NCBI RefSeq assembly: GCF_002355955.1
Contig: NZ_AP017368.1
Coordinates: forward strand, 671,001 to 735,000
Direction of reading: 5' to 3'
Length of the DNA stretch: 64,000 bases
Source of the DNA: Candidatus Desulfovibrio trichonymphae
GTDB taxonomy: Bacteria > Desulfobacterota > Desulfovibrionia > Desulfovibrionales > Desulfovibrionaceae
The notes beneath the pieces were generated by a model. That model made no database searches. It worked only from the letters and a program-made list of their open reading frames with translations, and was not told the DNA's origin. Every line of letters begins with the position of its first letter. Position 1 is the stretch's first letter. The position numbers and the translations under genes are program-made. Shown here piece by piece: positions 38,725-47,537 of the stretch.

Positions 38725-40137
38725 ATGAGTCGTAAAGAAAAAGATTCTTTGGGTGAAAGAGAGTTGCCGGATAACGCGTATTATGGGGTGCAGACACTGC
38801 GCGGCAAAGAAAATTTTCACATTACAGGCATTACTGTTTCGCATGAAAAGGCCTTGATAAAAGCCTTCGGCTTTGTAAAAAAAGCCGCTGCCAGGGCCAA
38901 TATGGAATGCGGTTCTTTGGAGAATCCTGTCGCCGATGCCGTCATGAAGGCTTGCGACAAACTGATTGCCGGTGAATATGCGGATCAGTTTGTTACAGAC
39001 CTCATCCAGGGAGGGGCCGGCACTTCCATCAATATGAACGCCAATGAGGTTATCGCGAATGTCGCTCTGGAAATTTTGGGTAAACCCAAAGGGGAATACT
39101 CAACTGTCAGTCCCAACGACCATGTGAACTGCTCGCAGTCCACCAATGACGCTTATCCGACAGCTTTTCGCCTTGCCCTGATTATGCGGTTGAGAGAATT
39201 TGCCGAGGCACTGAAAGCCCTGCAGGAAGCCTTCGCCGCCAAAGGCAAGGAATTTTCCCGTGTGTTGAAAATGGGCCGCACCCATTTGCAGGATGCTGTG
39301 CCCATGTCTCTTGGCTCGGAGTTCAATGGCTTTGCAACAACCATCGGTGAAGAAATTGAAAGAGTCATGGAATCACGCAATCTGTTGCGTGAAATCAACC
39401 TCGGCGCGACAGCCATCGGCACCCGTGTCAATACGCCGTCCAATTATCCTGACCTGGTAACCAAATACCTCTCTGAATTCAGCGGTATTGACTTTGTCCT
39501 TGCCAGCGACCTCATTGAAGCCACATCCGATACCGGTGCCTATGTGCAACTTTCCGGTGTTTTGAAACGCACGGCTGTTAAAATGACAAAAATCTGCAAT
39601 GACTTGCGTATGCTGGCTTCCGGCCCGCGCTGCGGACTGAATGAAATTCTTTTGCCGCAGCTCCAGCCGGGGTCTTCCATTATGCCCGGCAAGGTCAACC
39701 CTGTTATCCCTGAAGTGGTCAACCAGACCTGTTTTCTGGTTATCGGGCTGGATACAACGGTAACGCTTGCCGCTTCCGCCGGTCAGTTGCAACTGAATGT
39801 CATGGAGCCGGTGATTGGTTTTTCCTTGTTTACGTCCATCGGCACTCTGCAAAACGCCATCCGCAGTTTGACGCTGAACTGTGTGGCCGGCATTAAGGCC
39901 AACGCGGAACGCACAAAAGACTATGTCATGAATTCTGTGGGAATTGTTACCCAGCTCTCTCCGATTCTGGGCTATAAACAATGTGCGGAGATTGCCCGCG
40001 AGGCTTTCCTGGAGAATAAATCCGTACATGACATCGCTGTCAAGGGAAAGAAGCTGATTACGCAGGACAAGTGGGATGAAGTGTTTTCTTTTGAGAATTT
40101 AATCAACCCCCAATACATCAACGGGAAAGGTGTATGA
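38725..40137 (+). CDS. aspA: Aspartate ammonia-lyase
   Basis: AspA reversibly deaminates aspartate to fumarate and ammonia. The 470-residue protein fits (about 465-480). The fumarase/aspartase superfamily signature SSIMPGKVNPVIPE is intact, as are GGAGTSINMNANEVIAN, CSQSTNDAYPTAF and GRTHLQDAVPMSLG. These features and the downstream Dcu transporter favour aspartase over class II fumarase. A strong GGAGG site lies before the ATG. The stop overlaps the dcu gene by 4 nt (ATGA). In an anaerobe this pair would supply fumarate from aspartate, possibly as a respiratory acceptor, and ammonia. Confidence 0.95.
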   Translation: MSRKEKDSLGERELPDNAYYGVQTLRGKENFHITGITVSHEKALIKAFGFVKKAAARANMECGSLENPVADAVMKACDKLIAGEYADQFVTDLIQGGAGTSINMNANEVIANVALEILGKPKGEYSTVSPNDHVNCSQSTNDAYPTAFRLALIMRLREFAEALKALQEAFAAKGKEFSRVLKMGRTHLQDAVPMSLGSEFNGFATTIGEEIERVMESRNLLREINLGATAIGTRVNTPSNYPDLVTKYLSEFSGIDFVLASDLIEATSDTGAYVQLSGVLKRTAVKMTKICNDLRMLASGPRCGLNEILLPQLQPGSSIMPGKVNPVIPEVVNQTCFLVIGLDTTVTLAASAGQLQLNVMEPVIGFSLFTSIGTLQNAIRSLTLNCVAGIKANAERTKDYVMNSVGIVTQLSPILGYKQCAEIAREAFLENKSVHDIAVKGKKLITQDKWDEVFSFENLINPQYINGKGV

Positions 40138-41441
40138 TGATTGTACTGGAACTTCTGATAGTACTTGGAGCAATCTACCTGGGTGCCCGCCTGGGCAGTA
40201 TCGGAATCGGTTTTGCAGGCGGCTTCGGCGTACTGCTGCTGGCCTTGGTGGGCGTCAAACCCGGCGGCATGCCCATTGACGTGATACTGATTATCATGTC
40301 GGTAATCTCGGCTATTGCGGCCATGCAGGTAGCCGGGGGAATGGATCTGCTTGTGGCGGCCACCGAGAAGCTGTTGCGGAAACATCCAAAGTATATAACC
40401 TATTTTGCGCCTCTGGTGACCTTTTTTATGACGGTCATGGCAGGCACCGGGCACACTGCCTTCTCGACGCTTCCGGTTATCGCTGAAGTGGCCAAAGAGC
40501 AGGGTATTCGGCCTTCACGCCCACTCTCCATTGCCGTTGTGGCCTCGCAGGTCGCCATCACCGCATCCCCCATCTCCGCAGCGGTGGTGTTCTTTTCCGG
40601 TGTCATGGAGCCGCTCGGCGTTGATTATCTCCAGGTTCTGCTCATTTGTATTCCCACAACGCTGCTGGCCGTTATCCTGACATCTTTCGTCACCAACTTT
40701 CTGGGCGAGGAGATGAAGGACGACCCCGTTTATCAGGCGCGCCTGGAGGCGGGTCTGGTGAAACTCCGCGGTACGCAAAAGATTGAAATTCTGCCTCATG
40801 CTCTTCGTTCTGTTTGCATATTTGCTGTCGCCATCGTTATGGTCATGCTCTACGCAACCCTCATCAGCGACAAGGTCGGTTTCATTGCCAAGGAGAACAT
40901 CATTCTCTCCCGCGATAACGCCATTATTGTCTTTATGATGACTGCGGCTACCTCCATTGCTTTGTTGTGCAAGATAGGCGCCACCAAGGTGTTGAATGCG
41001 CCCACGTTCAAGTCCGGCATGAGCGCCTGCATTTGCGTTTTGGGTGTCGCTTGGCTGGGCACTACGTTTGTTGCCGCGCACGAAGCCGAAATCAAGGCTC
41101 TGGCCGGCGGCGTGCTGCAAACCATGCCATGGCTGCTGTCTGTCACGCTCTTCTTCGCTGCCATGCTGCTCTATTCTCAGGCGTCCACAGCCAAGGCGCT
41201 GATGCCTATGGCCATTGCCCTCGGCGCAAGCCCCGTGACCTTGGTGGCTTCCTTTGCCGCTGTGTCGGCCCTGTTCATTCTACCCACATACCCCACACTG
41301 CTCGCGGCTGTGGAAATGGATGACACCGGTTCTACCCGCATCGGCAAGTATGTGTTCAACCATCCTTTCATTATACCGGGAATATTGACTATTTTCTTGT
41401 CAGTTGTTTTTGGGTTTGCTTTTGGCGGCATTATTCTTTAA
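40134..41441 (+). CDS. Anaerobic C4-dicarboxylate transporter (Dcu family)
   Basis: This is a 435-residue inner-membrane protein with 10-12 hydrophobic segments, of the DcuA/DcuB family, which exchanges aspartate, fumarate, malate and succinate under anaerobic conditions. Typical stretches are LGARLGSIGIGFAGGFGVLLLAL, FMTVMAGTGHTAFSTLPVIAEVAKEQGIRPSRPLS, ITASPISAAVVFFSG and the C-terminal FNHPFIIPGI. It overlaps aspA by 4 nt. An aspartate/fumarate:succinate antiport linked to aspartase is the obvious joint function. DcuA and DcuB cannot be separated confidently by eye. Confidence 0.93.
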   Translation: MMIVLELLIVLGAIYLGARLGSIGIGFAGGFGVLLLALVGVKPGGMPIDVILIIMSVISAIAAMQVAGGMDLLVAATEKLLRKHPKYITYFAPLVTFFMTVMAGTGHTAFSTLPVIAEVAKEQGIRPSRPLSIAVVASQVAITASPISAAVVFFSGVMEPLGVDYLQVLLICIPTTLLAVILTSFVTNFLGEEMKDDPVYQARLEAGLVKLRGTQKIEILPHALRSVCIFAVAIVMVMLYATLISDKVGFIAKENIILSRDNAIIVFMMTAATSIALLCKIGATKVLNAPTFKSGMSACICVLGVAWLGTTFVAAHEAEIKALAGGVLQTMPWLLSVTLFFAAMLLYSQASTAKALMPMAIALGASPVTLVASFAAVSALFILPTYPTLLAAVEMDDTGSTRIGKYVFNHPFIIPGILTIFLSVVFGFAFGGIIL

Positions 41442-41478
41442 GATCTTGACGCGTTTTCCTTATTTTATCGGTTGCCGC

Positions 41479-43827
41479 CTACAGCATGTTAACGGGGTCA
41501 AGATCAAGAAAAAGACGCAAGGCGGCGTTTTTTTTCTGCGCCTGCGCGAATAAAAAGACATGTCGAAGCGAAGGCCAATCCTCGGCCTTAAGCAAGCACT
41601 GGTAGCGACGCTGCCCGCGCAAAACGGATAAAGGTGCCGGCGCCGGGCCAAGCATGCGAACGCCGAGGGCCTGCGCCCGCCCGCGCAAAACGGCTGCAAG
41701 ACCGCCAAGGGCGCAAAGCCCGTTTTTGTCGTCAACGGCAAAGGATATGCGTATGAGAGCGAGGCGCACAAAAGGCGGATAGCTCCGCAGACGGCGACGT
41801 TCCAGCTCTTCTTGATAAAAGCCTTCATAATCGCCGGTGCGCACGTATTGCCAACAATAGTGACGCACATCCCGCGTCTGAATCAGGACGCGGCCCGGTT
41901 TTTCGCCGCGCCCTGCACGGCCTGCGGACTGCACCAGCAGCTGAAACGTGCGCTCTGCCGCGCGGTAGTCCGGCAAATTAAGTCCCAGGTCTCCGTCAGC
42001 AGCCACGACAAGCGTCACCTGAGGGAAATGATGCCCTTTTGAGAGCATTTGTGTACCCACCAATATAGAGGCCTCCTGCCGCGCAAATGCTGCCAGAATT
42101 CCCTCCATCTGTCCGGGGCGGCGCGTGCTGTCCCTGTCCAGACGCAGAACGGGCCTTCCCGCGAGCGTGCCGAGCCGCTCCGCCAGACGCTCTGTGCCTT
42201 CGCCAAGAGGCAGGTAGTTCATGCCCTTGCAATGCCGGCAGGGCGACGGAAAAGGCAGCGCGTAGCCGCAATAGTGGCAAATCAGCTTTTCGCGCCCCTT
42301 GTGGTAGGCAAGACCGATTTCACACTGCGGGCAGCGCAGGGTTTTGCCGCAATCAAGACAGTACATAAGCGGAGCGTACCCGCGCCGATTGAGCAAAACA
42401 ACGGCCTGTTCACCCCTCGCCAGTGTTTCACGCAGTGCCGTCTCACTTTCCGGAGCAAGAAGCCCTCCGGCTGCGGCAAACATGTGCGCATGCTGTATGT
42501 CCACCATGTCCACCGGAGGCAAAGGCCGGTTCCCCACACGGCGCGACAGCCGCAGCACGGGCAAGTTGCCGTTTTGCGCCGCATGCCACGTTTTCATGTC
42601 GGGGGTGGCAGATCCGAGCAGCAACAGACCGCGCTTGTGGCGCATTCTGTACCAGGCCAGTTCCTTGGCCTGGTACGACAGAATTTCATCCTGCTTGAAG
42701 GATGCGTCATGTTCCTCATCAAGCACAATGCAGCCGAGACGCGGCACTGGAAGAAACAATGCCGAGCGTGTTCCCACAACAAGACAGGGCTTGTCCCTGC
42801 CGGCCAGGGAGCGGAAAACGGCTTCACGCCGTGCCGGAGACTGATACCCGTGATAAAAAAAGAGAGACGCGTCGGGCAGAGCGCAAGATGCGTCACGGCG
42901 CAGCTTGTGGGCCAGAGCCACTTCCGGCGCGAGCAGCATAACGCTTTTGCCGCAATCAAGGCATGCTTTGGCAAGCTCCAGATACACAGCTGTCTTGCCG
43001 CTGCCCGTAACCCCGAAGAGCAGGCGGGAAGAAGGCCGTTCGAGAGCAAGGGCAGCGCGCAGGTCCACAAGCACTGCGGCCTGATCTGCATTGAGCGTGA
43101 GAGGGGACGGCGGTGGCAGCAGAATCGCTTCTTCCGTTTCTCCTGCTTCTTCGCGCATGAACGCCAGATGCCCGGCCGCAACAAGCGCCTGCAACGGGGA
43201 TGAGGCATATCTGCCGAACCGTTGCAGCAAACGGCGGCGGCTCACGGCTCCATGTTCGTGCAGATATTCGAGCACCTCAAGCTGACGTGCGGCCGATGGT
43301 CTGACCGACCAAGGAGGGTCTGCGCGCAAAAAACAATATTCCTCGCTCGCCGCGTCCGCGCCTGGCGCCAGAATGCGGGCATTGCCCGCACACATTTCCC
43401 GCGCAAATTCCGCGCGTTCTGCCGGGGCGGCGTCCTGAATGCGGCGCAAGGGCAGCGACTCCGCTCCTCCCGCGCCGAGACGACGAAGACGCATTCTCGC
43501 TGAACGCAGGCCTTTCGGCAAAACGTGCCCCAAAATACAGCCGACAGACACGCCCTGGCGCAACGCCATGTCCTGCACCAGCGACAACAGGTCAGGCGGC
43601 AACAGGGGGTCGGCCTCCAGCGGCCAGCAAATGGGCTTGCAGGTTATGCCTTCAGGCAGTTCGGATTCATGCCGCAGCGCGAGAATCACAGCGGCCCTGA
43701 GCGCTCCCCGGCCAAGCGGCACCGCCGCCCGCAGGCCGAATCGCCAAAATTCCACAGGGAATTCCGGCGGCATTTCATAGCACAACTCACTGTATGGAGG
43801 GCTCAACAAGGCGACGTCAACATGCAT
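41479..43827 (-). CDS. priA: Primosomal protein N' (replication restart helicase)
   Basis: PriA is a superfamily-2 DNA helicase that reloads the replisome at collapsed forks. The 782-residue protein has the N-terminal 3'-DNA-binding region, Walker [13 protein letters not shown], the DEEH box in [12 protein letters not shown], and the zinc-binding cysteines ([17 protein letters not shown], then [17 protein letters not shown]). Motifs V/VI include [14 protein letters not shown] and QSAGRAGRG. The frame is open to 44088, but homologues start at [17 protein letters not shown] (43827) and the upstream part lies antisense within argF. An AAGGA site supports this ATG. Divergent from argF. Confidence 0.95.
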   Translation of the reverse strand: MHVDVALLSPPYSELCYEMPPEFPVEFWRFGLRAAVPLGRGALRAAVILALRHESELPEGITCKPICWPLEADPLLPPDLLSLVQDMALRQGVSVGCILGHVLPKGLRSARMRLRRLGAGGAESLPLRRIQDAAPAERAEFAREMCAGNARILAPGADAASEEYCFLRADPPWSVRPSAARQLEVLEYLHEHGAVSRRRLLQRFGRYASSPLQALVAAGHLAFMREEAGETEEAILLPPPSPLTLNADQAAVLVDLRAALALERPSSRLLFGVTGSGKTAVYLELAKACLDCGKSVMLLAPEVALAHKLRRDASCALPDASLFFYHGYQSPARREAVFRSLAGRDKPCLVVGTRSALFLPVPRLGCIVLDEEHDASFKQDEILSYQAKELAWYRMRHKRGLLLLGSATPDMKTWHAAQNGNLPVLRLSRRVGNRPLPPVDMVDIQHAHMFAAAGGLLAPESETALRETLARGEQAVVLLNRRGYAPLMYCLDCGKTLRCPQCEIGLAYHKGREKLICHYCGYALPFPSPCRHCKGMNYLPLGEGTERLAERLGTLAGRPVLRLDRDSTRRPGQMEGILAAFARQEASILVGTQMLSKGHHFPQVTLVVAADGDLGLNLPDYRAAERTFQLLVQSAGRAGRGEKPGRVLIQTRDVRHYCWQYVRTGDYEGFYQEELERRRLRSYPPFVRLALIRISFAVDDKNGLCALGGLAAVLRGRAQALGVRMLGPAPAPLSVLRGQRRYQCLLKAEDWPSLRHVFLFAQAQKKNAALRLFLDLDPVNML

Positions 43828-43852
43828 GCAGTCAGTCCTTCCCGCGACAGGC

Positions 43853-43881
43853 TTGAGATATTTTGTCGAAACATGTATACA
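43853..43881 (+). promoter_or_regulatory. Candidate argF promoter
   Basis: TTGAGA (43853-43858), a 17-nt spacer and TATACA (43876-43881) place a start near 43888, 25 nt before the argF GTG. It lies in the short gap between divergent priA and argF. No ArgR box could be recognised by eye. Confidence 0.55.
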
Positions 43882-43912
43882 GACAAATGCAATACCCCAA
43901 ACGGAGCTCCAC

Positions 43913-44932
43913 GTGAATACACTGCCCAACAGGGATTTTCTGAAAGAAAACGACTTTACGCCCCAAGAACTCACACAACTGCTTGACCTTGCGGCCGAAC
44001 TAAAAAAAGCGCGCAAAGCGGGACGAGAACAAAAATTTTTGAAAGATAAAAATATTGTCCTCCTGTTTGAAAAAGATTCCACGCGCACCCGCTGCGCTTT
44101 TGAAACAGCCGCGCACCATCAGGGCGCCAACGTCACATACCTTGGCCCGTCAGGTTCACAGATGGGGAAAAAGGAATCCATACCCGACACAGCCCGCGTG
44201 CTCTCCCGTTTTTTTGACGGCATAGAATACCGCGGCTTCGCCCAGTCATGCGTGGAATCTCTTGCGCAATTCGCTTCTGTGCCGGTATGGAACGGTTTAA
44301 CGAATGAGTGGCATCCGACGCAACTGCTGGCCGACATGCTGACAATGCGCGAAGGCTGTATAAAGCCTCTGAACCGCCAGACGCTGGCTTATCTTGGCAA
44401 CGCACGCTACAATATGGGCAATTCCCTGATGATGGGTTCTGCCATATTAGGCGTGGATTTCCGCTCTGTGGCCCCCCGTCAGTTCTGGACGTCGGATGAG
44501 GTATTTGCTCTGGCCTGCGAAACAGCGAAAAAAACAGGAGCGTGCATCACGCGCACGGAAAATGTTGATGAGGGAGTCAGGGGCTGTGACTTTCTTTATG
44601 CCGACGTCTGGGTTTCCATGGGTGAACCGGACGAGGCGTGGAAAGAACGCATCCGCCTGCTTGCGCCCTATCGGGTCGATATGGCTGTTATGAAAAAAAC
44701 CGGCAATGACGACTGTAAATTTCTGCATTGCCTGCCGGCCTTCCACAACCGCGATACGACAATCGGCGAAGACATATACCGGTGTTTCGGCCTTGACTGT
44801 ATGGAAGTGTCTGACGAGGTCTTTGAATCCCCCCGCAATATGGCATTTGAAGAAGCGGAAAACCGCCTGCACACCATTAAAGCCGTTATGGTCGCAACCC
44901 TTTCGGAAGAAGCCCAGGCATTGACGAAATAA
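43913..44932 (+). CDS. argF: Ornithine carbamoyltransferase
   Basis: ArgF makes citrulline from ornithine and carbamoyl phosphate in arginine synthesis. The 339-residue form begins at a GTG (43913) behind a GGAG site and matches family length (about 330-340). The carbamoyl-phosphate motif STRTR (56-60) is followed by [44 protein letters not shown], and the ornithine site HCLPAFHN. The frame opens earlier at 43826, but that would overlap priA's start and the promoter. Its residues discriminate it from the adjacent aspartate carbamoyltransferase (pyrB), to which it is distantly related. Confidence 0.96.
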   Translation: MNTLPNRDFLKENDFTPQELTQLLDLAAELKKARKAGREQKFLKDKNIVLLFEKDSTRTRCAFETAAHHQGANVTYLGPSGSQMGKKESIPDTARVLSRFFDGIEYRGFAQSCVESLAQFASVPVWNGLTNEWHPTQLLADMLTMREGCIKPLNRQTLAYLGNARYNMGNSLMMGSAILGVDFRSVAPRQFWTSDEVFALACETAKKTGACITRTENVDEGVRGCDFLYADVWVSMGEPDEAWKERIRLLAPYRVDMAVMKKTGNDDCKFLHCLPAFHNRDTTIGEDIYRCFGLDCMEVSDEVFESPRNMAFEEAENRLHTIKAVMVATLSEEAQALTK

Positions 44933-44948
44933 AGATTGACCGCCGCAT

Positions 44949-45134
44949 GTGGGAAAAACACGTTCAGAAATTGGTGAGATAAAAATCCGGCACATTGTGA
45001 AGATGTTCGCAGTTGACCCTGCGCCTCTGACCCGGCGCGCGCCGAAACAGGTTTGCATCCTGCCGGGCCGCGCCGGCGAGCATCAATTTTTACTTTACAA
45101 AAACGGTTTGCGCGCTGTATACGGCTACACATGA
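44949..45134 (+). CDS. Possible small ORF ahead of the pyrB leader
   Basis: A 61-codon frame ([16 protein letters not shown] at its start; internal ATG at 45003, [13 protein letters not shown]) ends with TGA overlapping the pyrB leader ATG as ATGA. I do not recognise it and see no good ribosome site. The chain of ATGA overlaps (this ORF, leader, pyrB) might mean translational coupling, or could be chance. Listed with low confidence because its position is suggestive. Confidence 0.25.
   Translation: MGKTRSEIGEIKIRHIVKMFAVDPAPLTRRAPKQVCILPGRAGEHQFLLYKNGLRAVYGYT
45094..45123 (+). promoter_or_regulatory. Candidate promoter directly before the pyrB leader ORF
   Basis: TTTACA (45094-45099), an 18-nt spacer and TATACG (45118-45123) would start RNA at about 45130-45131, right at the ATG of the leader ORF, so the leader would be almost leaderless. 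An upstream promoter that reads through this region is equally possible. Confidence 0.4.
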
Positions 45135-45232
45135 AGCTCATTGCCACACAACTGCAGCAGTGTTTCGGATTTTTCCCGCCCCCGTTGGTTTCAGCGGGGG
45201 TTTTTTTTACTCTTCAGACGCAGCAGCTATGA
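45131..45232 (+). CDS. pyrL: Candidate pyrB leader peptide, 33 aa
   Basis: The frame runs ATG at 45131, through the terminator hairpin, to a TGA that overlaps the pyrB ATG by ATGA. It encodes [20 protein letters not shown] and ends TLQTQQL. In the enterobacterial pyrBI operon a leader peptide is translated across a U-rich pause region and then a terminator just before pyrB, and UTP supply decides termination through ribosome-polymerase coupling. Here a T-rich stretch (TTTCGGATTTTTCC, about 45161-45175) precedes the hairpin, as that model demands. The Shine-Dalgarno sequence is missing, so the ORF is a candidate. Confidence 0.55.
   Translation: MKLIATQLQQCFGFFPPPLVSAGVFFTLQTQQL
45179..45208 (+). 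terminator. Attenuator terminator before pyrB
   Basis: CCCCCGTTG pairs with CAGCGGGGG (9 bp with one G-T) around a GTTT loop, followed by eight T residues at 45201-45208. It ends 20 nt before the pyrB ATG, so its only use can be regulation of pyrB and pyrC or termination of RNA from upstream. Confidence 0.88.
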
Positions 45233-46185
45233 ACGCCGACAATCGCTATTACTGGCCTCACAAGGATTTACTGGACGTGACCCAATTAAGCGGGATGGAC
45301 ACCCTGCATCTGCTTGATCTGGCCGCCAGTTTTCAGGAGATCAACCGCCGTCCGCTCAAAAAAGTACCGACGCTCAAGGGCAAAACAGTGGTGCTGTTTT
45401 TTGTGGAAAACAGCACACGTACCAAAACATCCTTTGATGTGGCCGCCAAGCGGCTCTCGGCCGACACGTATTCCCTGACAAAATCCGGTTCCAGTCTCAA
45501 CAAGGGAGAAAGCCTCAAGGACACGGCACTGACCTTGCAGGCTATGGGGCCGGACGTGATTGTCATGCGTCACGCGAGCAGCGGCGCGGCCGCCTATTTG
45601 GCGAAGGGGCTCTCCTGCGCCGTTGTCAACGGCGGTGACGGCTGGCATGCCCACCCCACACAGGCCCTGCTCGACTGCTTCAGCCTGCGCGAGGCGTGGG
45701 AAGGCCGTTTTGCGGGCCGCACCTTGTTGATTTTAGGCGACATAGCCCACAGCCGCGTTGCCAGATCAAACGTGCATTTGTTCTCCATGCTTGGAACGCG
45801 CGTGCGCCTGTGCGCGCCCCGCACACTGCTGCCCGCCGGTGTGGAGAACTGGCCTGTGGAGATCTTTTCCGATCTTTCGCGCGCCGCGCGCAATGTGGAC
45901 GCGGTGATGTGCCTGCGCCTGCAGCTGGAGCGCCAGCAGGTCAGGCTTTTGCCGGATCTGGCGGAGTATTCGCGGCGGTATTGTCTGGGATCTGCGCATC
46001 TTGCTATGGCCGGGACGGATGTCAAGGTGCTGCATCCGGGCCCGCTGAACAGAGGGCTCGAAATTGCCGATGACATTGCCGACGCGCCCGCAAGCCTTGT
46101 GCTCAATCAGGTGGCCGCCGGCGTGTCCACGCGTATGGCGGTGCTTTATCTGCTTGCGACGCGCAGAGACGGCAAACCGACATAA
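45229..46185 (+). CDS. pyrB: Aspartate carbamoyltransferase catalytic subunit
   Basis: PyrB makes carbamoyl-aspartate, the first committed step of pyrimidine synthesis. The 318-residue protein (family about 300-320) has STRTKTSF (62-69), the [11 protein letters not shown] loop, [25 protein letters not shown] and [10 protein letters not shown], which carry the carbamoyl-phosphate and aspartate contacts. The frame opens at 45160, but ATG 45229 starts the homologous protein and is overlapped by the leader ORF stop. The regulatory subunit pyrI is not beside it. Dihydroorotase follows 44 nt downstream, so the pair makes a pyrBC operon. Confidence 0.96.
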   Translation: MNADNRYYWPHKDLLDVTQLSGMDTLHLLDLAASFQEINRRPLKKVPTLKGKTVVLFFVENSTRTKTSFDVAAKRLSADTYSLTKSGSSLNKGESLKDTALTLQAMGPDVIVMRHASSGAAAYLAKGLSCAVVNGGDGWHAHPTQALLDCFSLREAWEGRFAGRTLLILGDIAHSRVARSNVHLFSMLGTRVRLCAPRTLLPAGVENWPVEIFSDLSRAARNVDAVMCLRLQLERQQVRLLPDLAEYSRRYCLGSAHLAMAGTDVKVLHPGPLNRGLEIADDIADAPASLVLNQVAAGVSTRMAVLYLLATRRDGKPT

Positions 46186-46229
46186 GTACCCGCCCTGGGT
46201 GCAAACATATTGGGGATCGGGGGGGAATT

Positions 46230-47492
46230 ATGACGCTGTGCATCACAAACGCACGCCATCTGGGCGCACCGGTAGATTTACTGGTGGACGGGGACAGGGT
46301 ACGGACAATGACACCTGCGGGGCAGCATCCCGCACCTGACGGCTGTGAAGTGTTCGACGCCGTCGGTCTTGTTCTGATGCCGGGGTTTATTGACGCGCAC
46401 GTTCATCTGCGCGAGCCCGGCTTTGAATATAAGGAAGACATTGCCTCCGGCCTGGCGGCGGCGGCACACGGCGGCTTTTCCGCCGTGCTGTGCATGGCGA
46501 ACACCAAACCCGTCAACGATACGGCATCTGTCACCAGCTTTATGCTGGAGCGCGCCGCGCAAAGCCACCCGTTCGGGCCGCGTCTGCATCCCGTCGCGGC
46601 GGCCACCGTAGGCCTGAACGGCGAGGGAATGGCCCCTCTGGCGGAGTTGAAGGAGGCGGGCTGTGTGGCCGTTTCCAACGATGGCCGCCCTGTGGAAAAT
46701 GCGGAACTGGTGCGGCGCGTCATGGAATACGCGGCGGATCTCGGCCTGATTTTTATTGATCACTGTGAAGACCCGCGTCTGGCCGGAGGGTGGCTGATGA
46801 ACGAGGGCGAGGTCAGCGGCTTTCTAGGTGTAAAGGGGCAGCCGGCCGTGAGCGAGGCCGCGCAGGCCGCGCGCGACATCATGCTGGCTGAATATCTGGG
46901 TCTGCCCGTGCATATCGCGCATGTTTCCGCCGGCCTTACCCTGGATGTGATAGCCTGGGGCAAAGCGCGCGGCGTGCAGGTGAGTGCCGAGACCTGCCCC
47001 CATTATCTGCTGCTCGACGACAGCGCCCTTGCGGGCTACAACACGGCGGCCAAGGTGAGCCCCCCCCTGCGCGGCGCGACAGACCGCGAGGCCCTGTGCC
47101 GCGCAGTGAAGAAAGGGCTCATAGACATTCTCGTCACTGACCACGCGCCGCACGCTGCCCATGAAAAAGACGGCACGCTGGATGAAGCCCCCTGCGGCAT
47201 AACAGGCCTTGATCTTGCTCTGAGCCTTACTTGGAATCTCGTGCGCGAAAACATGCTTGCCGAGGCGGACATGCACCGCCTTTGGTGCAAGCGGCCTGCG
47301 GAAATTTTCCGTCTGCCCTGGAATGGATTCGCGCCCGGCGATCCTGCGGATTTCTTTTTGTTCGATCCTGATGAGGTCTGGACGCCCGGCCCGGACACCA
47401 TGCACTCCAAAAGCCGCAACACGCCTTTTTTGGGACAAAACCTGCACGGGCGCGTCAAAGGCCATTGGATCGGCGGGAGGCGCGTTGTATGA
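46230..47492 (+). CDS. pyrC: Dihydroorotase
   Basis: PyrC cyclises carbamoyl-aspartate to dihydroorotate with a zinc centre. The 420-residue protein is of the longer class I type (about 420-430), often found beside pyrB. It has the zinc-binding HVHLREPG with His57 and His59, the conserved NTKPVNDT, the later histidine sites ETCPHYLLLDD and HIAHVSA, and the catalytic Asp in TDHAPHA. A short GGGGGGAA stretch gives the ribosome site. It lies 44 nt after pyrB. Confidence 0.96.
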   Translation: MTLCITNARHLGAPVDLLVDGDRVRTMTPAGQHPAPDGCEVFDAVGLVLMPGFIDAHVHLREPGFEYKEDIASGLAAAAHGGFSAVLCMANTKPVNDTASVTSFMLERAAQSHPFGPRLHPVAAATVGLNGEGMAPLAELKEAGCVAVSNDGRPVENAELVRRVMEYAADLGLIFIDHCEDPRLAGGWLMNEGEVSGFLGVKGQPAVSEAAQAARDIMLAEYLGLPVHIAHVSAGLTLDVIAWGKARGVQVSAETCPHYLLLDDSALAGYNTAAKVSPPLRGATDREALCRAVKKGLIDILVTDHAPHAAHEKDGTLDEAPCGITGLDLALSLTWNLVRENMLAEADMHRLWCKRPAEIFRLPWNGFAPGDPADFFLFDPDEVWTPGPDTMHSKSRNTPFLGQNLHGRVKGHWIGGRRVV

Positions 47493-47537
47493 ATTCTAGC
47501 AAGAAAGCATTTTGACGCCACATTTGCCCTTGAAACG

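Noticed and set aside
42049..43203. Plus-strand ORF of 384 codons
   Set aside because: It is antisense to priA with no recognisable domains; priA has all its helicase motifs.
43828..44088. Upstream extension of the priA frame
   Set aside because: It is antisense to argF and precedes the conserved priA start.
44447..45147. Minus-strand ORFs of 159 and 203 codons overlapping argF and the pyrB leader
   Set aside because: They are shadows of argF with no family signal and no ribosome site.
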